In this document: piece after piece, positions 20,241 to 29,546 of the stretch
Layout: each line of letters opens with the position of its first letter
How positions within the stretch are numbered: position 1 is the stretch's first letter
NCBI GenBank assembly: GCA_022601435.1
Contig: JAJACQ010000020.1
Span: 190,879 to 254,878, forward strand
Origin: Chlamydiia bacterium
GTDB lineage: Bacteria > Chlamydiota > Chlamydiia > Chlamydiales > 2-12-FULL-49-11
Direction of reading: 5' to 3'
DNA: 64,000 nucleotides
The notes under the pieces: model-generated
Databases searched by the model: none
Seen by the model: only the letters and a program-made list of their open reading frames with translations
Told to the model about the DNA's origin: nothing
Program-made: the position numbers and the translations under genes

Positions 20241-21566
20241 ATGGCTATGGAAAGTAAAAAATTTAAAATAGCTATTGTCGGGCGTCCCAATGTGGGAAAA
20301 TCGCATTTATTTAATCGTATTGTCGGAGGACGTAGATCTATTGTAGAGGATGTGCCGGGGGTGACGCGGGATCGTTTATATGCTGAGGCTGAGTTTTTTG
20401 GAAGAACGGCGCTGTTGATTGATACGGGCGGGATTTGCAATGACAATGAGGGTGTATTTTCTAGATCGATTAGAATACAGGCGCAGATGGCTATTGATGA
20501 ATCTGATGCTATTGTTTTTGTAATTGATGGGCTTATAGGAATGACTGTTTATGATGAAGAGGTTTTAAATCTTCTTCGCAAGACTCATAAGAATGTGATT
20601 TTAGCGATTAACAAGATGGATCTTGAAAAGCAAATGGGTGATTTTTCTGAGTATTATGCTTTAGGATTGGACAATATTTTTCCGGTTTCTTCGGTTCATG
20701 GTGATGGAGTTGCTGATTTATTGGAGTATTTATCTGGGATTATTCCTGAAGATGAGGAAGAAGAGGTAGCGTTTCCTCCAAAAGTAGCGATTATTGGAAG
20801 GCCAAATGTTGGTAAGTCGACAATTTTGAATAAGTTACTTGGTAAAGAAAGATCTTTAATTAGCGACATTGCGGGAACGACTTTGGATGCGTTAGATAGC
20901 CAAATCAATGGTGTTTGCTTTATTGACACAGCTGGAATTAAGCGTAAGCAAAAAGAAGCTGAAAGTATTGAAAAGTTTGCCCGCATTAGAACAGAGAATG
21001 CGATTAAGCGTGCAGATATATGTTTACTTGTACTGGATGCGGATGCAGGATTTACTTCTCAGGATAAGAAGATTTTTTCTGATGTAGTAGAAAATAAGAA
21101 AGGTTGTATTTTCTATATTAATAAATGGGATAAGATTGAAAAGACTCAGAAAGAGCATTTATTACGCCGTATGAAAGAGATATTACCAGAAGCTAAGCAT
21201 TTACCTTGTTTGATTGGTTCTGCTTTGAAGGATAAAGATTTGAAGGGCATCTTTGAGATGATCGATCGCGTTTATGAAAATTATCAAAGACGAATTACAA
21301 CAGGTCAATTAAATAGCTTTATGGAAAAGGTAATGCATGAAAATCCACCTCCTGTTATTGGAACAAGACGCCTAAGGATTTATTATCTAACTCAAGTAAG
21401 TTCTATGCCACCGCATTTTGTGATGTTTGTGAATTACCCTGAGCTAATGCCAAATTCATATAAACGTTATTTAGTGAATCGCTTTAAAGAAGCCTATGAT
21501 TTTTACGGTATTCCAATCACCTTTTATATGAAAGCAAAGAGTAAGAAAAAAGCTGGCGCTCGTTAA
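20241..21566 (+). CDS. der: Ribosome-associated GTPase Der (EngA)
   Basis: Two G domains: GRPNVGKSHLFN...DTGG...NKMD and GRPNVGKSTILN...DTAG...NKWD. Confidence 0.95.
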   Translation: MAMESKKFKIAIVGRPNVGKSHLFNRIVGGRRSIVEDVPGVTRDRLYAEAEFFGRTALLIDTGGICNDNEGVFSRSIRIQAQMAIDESDAIVFVIDGLIGMTVYDEEVLNLLRKTHKNVILAINKMDLEKQMGDFSEYYALGLDNIFPVSSVHGDGVADLLEYLSGIIPEDEEEEVAFPPKVAIIGRPNVGKSTILNKLLGKERSLISDIAGTTLDALDSQINGVCFIDTAGIKRKQKEAESIEKFARIRTENAIKRADICLLVLDADAGFTSQDKKIFSDVVENKKGCIFYINKWDKIEKTQKEHLLRRMKEILPEAKHLPCLIGSALKDKDLKGIFEMIDRVYENYQRRITTGQLNSFMEKVMHENPPPVIGTRRLRIYYLTQVSSMPPHFVMFVNYPELMPNSYKRYLVNRFKEAYDFYGIPITFYMKAKSKKKAGAR

Positions 21567-21943
21567 TAAGTAGGATCCCATTTATATTTTGTGCCATCTA
21601 TCTCAATCGTTCTATAAACCCACGGATCTTTATTTTCGCGAATGAGTCTATCAAAACCCTTGATTGCCCCTTTAATAAAGCCATGACGGCGGATTGCTAA
21701 AAGCATATAGCGAGAACTTGTGGGCCTAAAGTGACTGCGTGGACCATCGACAGGGCTTAAGATATTTTGATGAAAGAGGATTATATTTTCGACACTTTTT
21801 GATAGGGGATCATATCTTTTAGGGGGGGCTGTGGACAGGGTCGTTTTTTTGATGATTTCACCGTCTTTCCCCCACGGGGGATGATAACCAACATCTGCAT
21901 AGAGTGTGCAAACACAAAAGAATATTAATAATCTAAAAGCCAT
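21563..21943 (-). CDS. YidD-like protein with N-terminal signal peptide
   Basis: ILSPVDGPRSHFRPTSSRYMLLAIRRHGFIKGAIKGFDRLIR matches YidD; motif Cys residues replaced by Ser. Confidence 0.75.
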   Translation of the reverse strand: MAFRLLIFFCVCTLYADVGYHPPWGKDGEIIKKTTLSTAPPKRYDPLSKSVENIILFHQNILSPVDGPRSHFRPTSSRYMLLAIRRHGFIKGAIKGFDRLIRENKDPWVYRTIEIDGTKYKWDPTY

Positions 21944-22994
21944 GGCGCAACATCAAGATAGGATAGAGCTTATGATCGCGCATTCTATAGTGAGATGCCT
22001 GTTCATAAAGCCTGGTGTTATAAAATTGAGCTTCTTCTTTAGCTCCATAGATACCTCCAAAATACCAACCAGATTCAAAGCTAAGCGTCAAAGCAGCGGC
22101 GGGGATGTTATCCTCTTTATAAAAGTAATAAGCTGCGGCAGTGGTAAGAGAGTTAAGAAGCAGAGCTGTTAGTGCAGATTGCTTTTGTCCAAGATAAAGA
22201 TACCCGAGTCCTGGACAGATAGCATTTAATCCGCCTGCCAGAATAGGATTTTTCTTTGAGCGCTGATAATCATTAAAAAGCTCTTTTGTAGCTGCCTTGC
22301 ACTCTTTTAAATGACTGAGTTTTTTTAAGTTTTTCTCTGCAGTATAATGCCTTTCTGGTGCAATTTTTTGTCCATTACTCTCATCATAAAAGGCGGCATC
22401 TAGTGATGTTTCAACTTGTGCAATCGAAGTTTCAATAAAGTCATCATCAATTGCAAGCTTTACATCATCTAATTCTCCAGAAATAATTGTAGTTGCAATA
22501 TCAATCTTCTTTTTTTCATAGGGAAAATATTTTTCCATTGTCTTAAGCATACGATCTGCTCGATCGTCTAATTTTTCATTTACCATCGAATCATACAAAA
22601 TGATTAATAGATCATGAAAGGCTGCAAACCCCGGCTTAATATTTGCTAGTAAGGAATGGTCAAAGAACTGAATGACTGATTTATAGCGCCCCCCTAAATA
22701 GTAAGCATTGATAATCTGATAGTCAATCTCTCTGCGTCTTTTAATTTTTTCTTCAGGAATTAATATAGCCGCACGTTTAAATGCTGTGATTGCTTGGTAA
22801 AGATCTAGCTCTTTTGCAAAGAAAAGCCCAATAGAATATTCCTTTCCCCAATCAGTTACAATCTCTTCATTGTCAAGGCTCGGAAAGATAGAGTGAAGTG
22901 TTTGTAAATACTGATCGTGAACATGATAACCCAATTGAGGCTTTAAACTTTCGCCACCAAAAAGAGCGCTAATTAGTAATAAGAATAGAATCAT
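21933..22994 (-). CDS. Hypothetical membrane/secreted protein with C-terminal TM region
   Basis: Signal-like N-terminus; ILAGGLNAICPGLGYLYLGQKQSALTALLLNSL. Confidence 0.7.
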   Translation of the reverse strand: MILFLLLISALFGGESLKPQLGYHVHDQYLQTLHSIFPSLDNEEIVTDWGKEYSIGLFFAKELDLYQAITAFKRAAILIPEEKIKRRREIDYQIINAYYLGGRYKSVIQFFDHSLLANIKPGFAAFHDLLIILYDSMVNEKLDDRADRMLKTMEKYFPYEKKKIDIATTIISGELDDVKLAIDDDFIETSIAQVETSLDAAFYDESNGQKIAPERHYTAEKNLKKLSHLKECKAATKELFNDYQRSKKNPILAGGLNAICPGLGYLYLGQKQSALTALLLNSLTTAAAYYFYKEDNIPAAALTLSFESGWYFGGIYGAKEEAQFYNTRLYEQASHYRMRDHKLYPILMLRHGF

Positions 22995-23185
22995 GATGCT
23001 CTCAATATAAAAATTTAAATTATACTAGTCTTGTTATTTCAAGTCCATAGTGAAGGTGCGTGTTTTTTTATTCTAAATGTTGCACTTCAAAATTGAAAGG
23101 GCGATTTGGTATGAGAAATAATAATTACCTCATAATTACGAAGTGTATATTGAAAATTTAAAGTAGGATTTTAGAGTGCGAAGCG

Positions 23186-23241
23186 ATTTTTTCATTAGCA
23201 AAAACACACATGGGTTTTTAAAGGGCTTAAAGTTCTTTGGC
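23186..23241 (+). repeat. Two-hairpin intergenic family (CATGGGTTT linker), copy 2
   Basis: TTTTTcattagcAAAAAcacacatgggtttttAAAGggcttaaagttCTTT. Confidence 0.55.
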
Positions 23242-23269
23242 GAGAGTGTGAAAGCAAAGCCCCTGCATT

Positions 23270-26200
23270 TTAATCGTCATAATAAAAGTCGTCATAGTCA
23301 TCATCGACATCTGCATCAGAAGGGGCCTTGACGAGCTCTAGGCCATCGCGGAAATCTTCTATATTGGATTGATCTTTGCTGTTATAGAGATTTTCTTGAT
23401 CTTGCGTGATATCTTTATATTGCTTGTTTGATTCAATGATGTGGGGTTTTACAAAGATGATTACATTTCTATTTTCGATATTTTTTTCTGTCTTAGAAAA
23501 AGCCGCTCCGATGAGAGGAAGCCCTCCTAGGCATGGTATTCCAGCAATAGATCTTGTTATTTGATTTCTCATTGTACCACTAAGGATTAAAAAGTGTCTA
23601 TCTGGCACACGAACGCGTGTTGTCATATTTGTTTTGGTTGTTCTAATACCGTTAATCGTTGCAGTGTTTAAATCGTTAGAAGAATCATCTCCTGTATTAT
23701 CTTCCTCTGATATTTCTTCATCGATATCTAAAGTGATCATCCCGTCCTCTGATATATTTGGCGTAATACTTAAAGTAACCCCAATATTTCTATACTCTAA
23801 GTTGGCATTTGTTGTCTGAGAAAGACCTGATGTCGTTACAAGGGATCCTGTAAATGGAACATTACTTCCTGAGAAAATCTTGGCATTTTGATTATCTTGT
23901 GTGACGATCTTTTGAGAAAGAACAACAGTGGTTGTTCCTTCAGTTTTTAGCGCATTCAGAAGAGAACCAATTGATGAGTATGAGTTTCCATTATGGAAGA
24001 TGATATCTCCTATGATTCCCATATATCCCCCTGCAGGAGGAGGAACAGAGCTTCCTGCCGGTACGGTCTTTCCATCAATACCATTTAAATTCTGAGCAAA
24101 AGGTATAGAAAGTGAGTCTGATCCAGGTGTTAAATTTCCGAGGCTATATCCGAATTTGTTATATAAAGTCCCTTTATTCTGCCATCCCAATCCAAACGTT
24201 ATGTCATCTGTTACAGTGGTCTCAAGAACCAACACCTCAATAAAAACTTGTGAAATGGGCCTATCAATAGTTTTTAGTAATTGGTTAAGCTTTGTAAGTA
24301 CAGGTGAGGCTCCGGTGGCAATTAATGAATTTGTTGTTTCAATCCATTGTATGGAGCTAATTGCTTGAATAAGACCATCATTTTTCTTAGATTCGGATTC
24401 TTGAGCTTTTAAGCTTATGCTGATTTTTTTAAGAGCATTTACGACTTCATTTCCTTCAAGATTCTGAATTTTATAAAGTAAAAATCCTTGATCGCTGATG
24501 GTCTCAACTTGTTTATCAGGGCTACCGCCTGAAGATTCTAATGTTTCTAAGTTGTCAAATTGCTTTAATAAAGCTATGACTTCTAAAACGCCCTCTTTTT
24601 CTCCTGACACAATAATTGTATTAGTCTTTTGAACATATGTAAGATGATCGATCACTTCTGATAAGCCATTATTCATCATCCCCACATTTGCAAGGTGGGC
24701 TTCAAAATTTGTCACCATCTGTACAAGCTCATCTCCGGGGACAAATTGTGGTACATAGATTTGATAACCATCTACACTTCTTTTATTCATCGTTTGAGTT
24801 TGTAATGTTGATGATTTATCTTGTTTTAGCATGGGCCCGGCATCGAGCTCACCGAGGATTTTTTGTATTTGAGATAAAGCTGTTTTTGATCCAATAAAAA
24901 CAAGACTGTGAGAACTTTTGACATAGCGGACAGATTCTATCGCTCTTACAAAAGGTCCAGGTTTTTGCTTTTGTCTTTGAGATTCTCTTGCTAGAGTTTT
25001 AAGCTGAGACATTAAGTCTATAGGGGATGTGCTTTTGATTTTGTAAACTAAAACATTTGATCCTATATTAACATCTGGACCTGTTGCCCCATCGACCTGA
25101 TTTAAGATACCCTTTAGCTTCTCTAGAGTTTCGGCAGGTCCAAGAAATTGTATCCCAGCCGATCCTTTTATTTGTCGCATCGTTTTGATTGTTTTGGCAA
25201 GTGGGGAATACCCTGGGCTCTGAAGAGTTCTTGCATCTTCAACTATCCCATCTAAAACAGTTTTTAATCCCTTGAAGTCGAGTGTTGATGGATAGTAGAT
25301 AAATAACTCACTTTCGTTTGCCCCACCATGACTTTGTAAGTCTAGTTTTTCTAATAAAACAACTAAACGCTTAAGCGAAGGAGCTGTTCCGGTGAAAATT
25401 AATTGCTCAGATGAATCTAGAACTCTTGCACTGAGTAGGCATTTCATAAATGAAGGATCAGAAAGATCAGATTTTTTCAGTTCTTTTGCTGTTTCGATGA
25501 CCATTGTTTTAAGATGTTCTGCACCTGTATTTACAGGCGTAAAAACTAAAAATTCTGTAGATGGAGGCGCTTGGGTTAGTATCCCATGTGACTGAGTTGC
25601 ATCAACATCAAATGTAGGAAGAAGTTTAGATAGCTCCTCTAAAGATTGCGTGCTTCCTACAAAGAATAAAGAATTTGAAGCTTTTATCCATTTCATTGAA
25701 GAGATAGTTTTAATTAAATTTTCATTTGGGTAATCATTTTTCTTAAGATATGACTCTAGGTTGCTTAAGGACTCTCTTATTTGTTCTTCCGAAGCTTTTT
25801 TAATGTTATAGATAAGGAAATGAGAGATGCCAGCATTATCTTCATTTGGATTATATGAAGAAAGGATCGAGTCTAATAAAGTCAAAAGCTCTTGTTTTGT
25901 ATCAGATGGTACTATAAAAAGTATTGAATCCAAATCATAGATTGGAGAACTATGCGTTAAAACATGAAGAAGATTTTCGTTTGGATAGCCACTTTCTTCA
26001 AGATTATCAGTGATCTCATCAAGAATTTTTAACATCTCATCTATCTTCATCCCTTTTGGCTCAAATAATAAAAAGGAGGCTTTTTCAGTTCCAAGAAATG
26101 AGTCTTTTGTATCAATATCTTTGATAAGCCCATGAATTAAAGCAAGACTATCTGGATATCCAACAAATATTAATGAGTCCGTAGATTTTATATATGTTGC

Positions 26201-27151
26201 ATTCTTAATAATATTGTTCAATGACTTTGCATCAAGACCTTGTTTATTCGATTCCTTCATAATCTTGTGAAGGGTTGTTATGATGGTTTCTTTTCCTTTA
26301 TGATGAAGCTGATAAATGAGTACATTTGCTGCTGAAAGTTTTTTATTCCCAGATGGTTCAAGAGAAACATCTTTATCAAGCTCTTCTAATAATGACAGTG
26401 TTTTATCAATTAAAAAAGGTGTGGAAACAACGTAGATAGTATTTGTATCTGGCTGCTCTACTAACTCAAGCAAAGTATTATCAGTAAGGGGAGTCATAAT
26501 CTTCTTTGCTAAGAGAATAAGCTCTAATGCGTTTAAGTTTTCGGCTTCAAATGAATCAATATCATAAGGAGTATGAGGAACATCTAAACTTTTTAAAAGC
26601 TGCTCAACAGTTGCAATACTTGAAGCTACATCTGTTACAATTATTTGCCTTGTGTCAATTGATACCTCTACTAAAGAAGTTATTGATAATAGGGGAGTGA
26701 TGATCGCAGCAATGCTTGCAGGATTTCCACGCTGAATATCAAACACCCTAGTCATGATAGCTGGTGTTTCTCCCTTTATAGGATTTTCTCTTGAAACAAC
26801 AGTTGGTATTTGCTTAACAGCTATATTTTTATGGATGATTAAATTATTTCCCTCTTCAAGCATCTGAAGGTTATTTATCCTTAATATCTGCAAAAGAGCA
26901 CTTTTGATATTCGTTAACGACGTAGGCTTATCAGACACAAACGTTATATTAAAGTTAACCTCACTTTCATTATAAATGAGATTCAAATTCCCAACCTTAC
27001 TGATAAACTGCAATAATTCCTTCATCGCAACATTCTCGAAGTTAATAGTATAGCCTTCGACATCCTCCATCTTTTCCGCCGAAAAAAGCGAAAAAGTAAT
27101 CAAGAGACTCAAGATAAAGTACTTTAATCTATACATTATGTAATTAGCCAC
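23270..27151 (-). CDS. sctC: T3SS outer-membrane secretin SctC (CdsC-like), repeat-expanded
   Basis: C-terminal secretin region VFIEVLVLETTV...VVLSQKIVTQDNQNAKIFSGSNVPF...RVRVPDRHFLILSGTMRNQ...GIPCLGGLPLIGAAFSKTEK; multiple N-domain-like repeats. Confidence 0.93.
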   Translation of the reverse strand: MANYIMYRLKYFILSLLITFSLFSAEKMEDVEGYTINFENVAMKELLQFISKVGNLNLIYNESEVNFNITFVSDKPTSLTNIKSALLQILRINNLQMLEEGNNLIIHKNIAVKQIPTVVSRENPIKGETPAIMTRVFDIQRGNPASIAAIITPLLSITSLVEVSIDTRQIIVTDVASSIATVEQLLKSLDVPHTPYDIDSFEAENLNALELILLAKKIMTPLTDNTLLELVEQPDTNTIYVVSTPFLIDKTLSLLEELDKDVSLEPSGNKKLSAANVLIYQLHHKGKETIITTLHKIMKESNKQGLDAKSLNNIIKNATYIKSTDSLIFVGYPDSLALIHGLIKDIDTKDSFLGTEKASFLLFEPKGMKIDEMLKILDEITDNLEESGYPNENLLHVLTHSSPIYDLDSILFIVPSDTKQELLTLLDSILSSYNPNEDNAGISHFLIYNIKKASEEQIRESLSNLESYLKKNDYPNENLIKTISSMKWIKASNSLFFVGSTQSLEELSKLLPTFDVDATQSHGILTQAPPSTEFLVFTPVNTGAEHLKTMVIETAKELKKSDLSDPSFMKCLLSARVLDSSEQLIFTGTAPSLKRLVVLLEKLDLQSHGGANESELFIYYPSTLDFKGLKTVLDGIVEDARTLQSPGYSPLAKTIKTMRQIKGSAGIQFLGPAETLEKLKGILNQVDGATGPDVNIGSNVLVYKIKSTSPIDLMSQLKTLARESQRQKQKPGPFVRAIESVRYVKSSHSLVFIGSKTALSQIQKILGELDAGPMLKQDKSSTLQTQTMNKRSVDGYQIYVPQFVPGDELVQMVTNFEAHLANVGMMNNGLSEVIDHLTYVQKTNTIIVSGEKEGVLEVIALLKQFDNLETLESSGGSPDKQVETISDQGFLLYKIQNLEGNEVVNALKKISISLKAQESESKKNDGLIQAISSIQWIETTNSLIATGASPVLTKLNQLLKTIDRPISQVFIEVLVLETTVTDDITFGLGWQNKGTLYNKFGYSLGNLTPGSDSLSIPFAQNLNGIDGKTVPAGSSVPPPAGGYMGIIGDIIFHNGNSYSSIGSLLNALKTEGTTTVVLSQKIVTQDNQNAKIFSGSNVPFTGSLVTTSGLSQTTNANLEYRNIGVTLSITPNISEDGMITLDIDEEISEEDNTGDDSSNDLNTATINGIRTTKTNMTTRVRVPDRHFLILSGTMRNQITRSIAGIPCLGGLPLIGAAFSKTEKNIENRNVIIFVKPHIIESNKQYKDITQDQENLYNSKDQSNIEDFRDGLELVKAPSDADVDDDYDDFYYDD

Positions 27152-27211
27152 AAATGGTTATTATAGTCCTAGCTTCCGACGATAACTAATTATTTTAATC
27201 TACGCAAGCTA

Positions 27212-27322
27212 TTTTTAGGGGTGTCTTTTGGTGAGATTTTTCTTATCTCTGACCTCGGAGTACCTTATGTACACTGTCGGTCAGAGATAAAAAAAATCTC
27301 ATTCAAAATACACCCCTAAAAA
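27212..27322. repeat. Long hairpin element, copy B of constant-loop family
   Basis: TTTTTAGGGGTGT...TTATCTCTGACC-tcggaGTACcttatGTACactgtc-GGTCAGAGATAA...ACACCCCTAAAAA. Confidence 0.9.
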
Positions 27323-27439
27323 AAGAATCAGACTGATTTGCATGTTGGTTATGAATATTATGGGCGAATAATAATAAAGTTATAATTACGGAGGGCTAAA
27401 AAGGGGGGGGGAGAAGCAGGGCTTAATTCTTGTATTTTT

Positions 27440-27496
27440 ATTTTGCGCGTGCGCAAAAATCAGACATGGGTTTCCAAAGGGGCTATGGCCCTTTGG
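27440..27496 (+). repeat. Two-hairpin intergenic family, copy 3
   Basis: TTTTGCGCgtGCGCAAAA-atcagacatgggtttc-CAAAGGGgctatggCCCTTTG. Confidence 0.75.
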
Positions 27497-27577
27497 CCGC
27501 CGGAGGCAAGTAAAGAGTGTTGGCTTTGGTCGCCGGAGGTAAGTAAAGAGCGTTGGCTTTGGTCGCCGGAGGCGAGG
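27492..27577. repeat. 33-bp tandem repeat, ~2.6 units
   Basis: tttggYcgccggaggYaagtaaagagYgttggc twice, then a partial third unit. Confidence 0.9.
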
Positions 27578-27652
27578 GGAGAAGAGAGCGGTTGCTTGCG
27601 GAAAAAAAGGGGATGGGTTATTAGAAGATTAAAGATTTGATTAAGAGGGGTG

Positions 27653-27922
27653 ATGGCGAAGCGTCGGAAGCGCCGGAAAAAGGCCATGTTGACTGTTAAG
27701 GAACGTCGGAAGAAGATGTTACGTAGTAGCGAATGGGTTTTACTTGGCGTATTATTTGTTGCTATTTCTGAGTTGATAGTTAGTTACTATGGGCTTACAT
27801 GGCGTTATTTGCCGTATGCTTTTGCTGTCTGGATGATTATTTTCTTCCGAATGTTTTATTTTGTCATGAAAATTGCGCATAAGTGTGCGAATTATCTTTT
27901 AAATAGCATCAGTGATTTATGA
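27653..27922 (+). CDS. Small hypothetical membrane protein
   Basis: Very basic N-terminus and two hydrophobic segments; no homology recognised. Confidence 0.45.
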   Translation: MAKRRKRRKKAMLTVKERRKKMLRSSEWVLLGVLFVAISELIVSYYGLTWRYLPYAFAVWMIIFFRMFYFVMKIAHKCANYLLNSISDL

Positions 27923-27938
27923 AATTTGAAAATTTCAT

Positions 27939-27971
27939 AATTAAATTCGATAATATTAAAATTAGAATTAT
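27939..27971. repeat. 33-bp AT-rich dispersed repeat, copy 2
   Basis: aattaaattcgataatattaaaattagaattat. Confidence 0.75.
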
Positions 27972-29539
27972 AAACAATACAGAGAGAGGCAAAAGCCTTG
28001 ATTCATATGGGATTTATTATCTAGAGTATTATACATGGTTTTTGCAAGAGATCCGCTTTCTGAAAATCTATTATCTATCAGCGTATTAATGGTAAGTTTT
28101 TCTAGATCACCTTTTTGGCTATTTGAGAGTTGAGGTGCGGAAAATGGGTGTAAAAGGCAGATATCACCTTGAACAAAAGTATCGCTTGTTGGAAAGAAGA
28201 CATCATCAAGTGTTGATCCAAGGGGCGGGGTTTTATTAAGAAGCAGGCGTGGTGTTGAGCCTTTTGCTTGAAGATGATAGATGCTTTCTTCCATTGAGGT
28301 GATATGTTCAATGATTCCATCTGAGGGTTTTACATGTAATAAAGTAGTAAGCACATTTCGATGAAGTTTATCATGATATAAAATACTATTTAGTTTTGTC
28401 GCAAATTTCGAAAGAGAAAAATCTTTTATTTCTGTAGAACGAAGATATGAGTTAATAAGAGTATGTGTTATGCCTCTTATATTAACAATAGGAAGAAATG
28501 ATATCGTATTATCAGGATCCTCTGTATTTGCTAGAATAATAAAGTAAGAGCCATCTGTAAGGTGAAAAAATTCATAGTAGATATTAGGAACCATATCATC
28601 TTCAGAGCGGTAGAATCCAATTTCAAGATCGTCATATTTTGGAAGAGTGTCATTCAAAAGATCTTTTTGGATGTTCTGAAGTGTTTGAGATTGATCAAAG
28701 TTTTGAATATCACTTCGTAGGTAATTTGAAATCTCTGTTATGAAGTCAATAATATCTTCTGTTCGTTTATTAAAGTCTGAGGCCAGAGCATTTTGGAGAA
28801 TAGGTCTGATTTTCTCATCAATTAATGATAAATTGACCCGCCCATTAGAGAGTTTTCCTGTTAAAAGTTCATATGTAATAATGGCAAGCGAGTATATATC
28901 AGTAGTATAATTTACTGATAAAGGGTTTGCTTTTTGTTCAGGGCTCATGTAGCTGGGCGTTCCAATCATAGCTCCTGAGGCAAATCCTGGAACTGAGCGA
29001 TTACTTTTCATCAATTCAGCAACTCCAAAATCGATGAGTTTTATCTCGCCTTCTTCGGTAATTAAGATATTCTCAGGTTTTAAATCTCTATGAATAATTT
29101 TATGGGAATGAAGGTGCATAAGGGCATAGCCAACTTTTATAACAATTTCAAGAGCTCTTCTTTTAGATAATGAATTTGAAGTAATAAATTGAGTTAAGGT
29201 AATGCCGTGGATATACTCCATGGCAATATAAAGACCTTTTTCCCATTTCCCAGATTCATAAACCGATACAATATTACTATGTGAAGCTTGAGCTATGATT
29301 TTTGCTTCTAGCAAAAAACGCTCGATCAAATCCTTTTTTTCAGCAAGATCTGGTGCCAAGATTTTTATAGCAGCTAGATGTCCATTTTCTAGATCATGAG
29401 CTAAGTAAAGATAACTCATTGATCCTTTGTGAAGAAGCGATTCAATTTTATATTTACCTATTCGTGTCGGAGCAGGAGCTGCTCTTTGAGTCTTAAAGGT
29501 GGGCAGAGTTTCTCTGCTTTGAATATCTGAATCGGCCAT
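27968..29539 (-). CDS. T3SS-linked serine/threonine protein kinase (Pkn5-like)
   Basis: HRDLKPENILI, LIDFGVAEL, GTPSYMSPEQ; sits between sctC and sctQ as CT673 does. Confidence 0.92.
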   Translation of the reverse strand: MADSDIQSRETLPTFKTQRAAPAPTRIGKYKIESLLHKGSMSYLYLAHDLENGHLAAIKILAPDLAEKKDLIERFLLEAKIIAQASHSNIVSVYESGKWEKGLYIAMEYIHGITLTQFITSNSLSKRRALEIVIKVGYALMHLHSHKIIHRDLKPENILITEEGEIKLIDFGVAELMKSNRSVPGFASGAMIGTPSYMSPEQKANPLSVNYTTDIYSLAIITYELLTGKLSNGRVNLSLIDEKIRPILQNALASDFNKRTEDIIDFITEISNYLRSDIQNFDQSQTLQNIQKDLLNDTLPKYDDLEIGFYRSEDDMVPNIYYEFFHLTDGSYFIILANTEDPDNTISFLPIVNIRGITHTLINSYLRSTEIKDFSLSKFATKLNSILYHDKLHRNVLTTLLHVKPSDGIIEHITSMEESIYHLQAKGSTPRLLLNKTPPLGSTLDDVFFPTSDTFVQGDICLLHPFSAPQLSNSQKGDLEKLTINTLIDNRFSESGSLAKTMYNTLDNKSHMNQGFCLSLYCL

Positions 29540-29546
29540 AGGCTAC

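Noticed and set aside
27443-27687. Overlapping ORFs 27443-27640 (+) and 27460-27687 (-) with 11-aa peptide repeats
   Set aside because: Both are translations of the 33-bp tandem repeat inside an intergenic repeat element; no RBS or family support.
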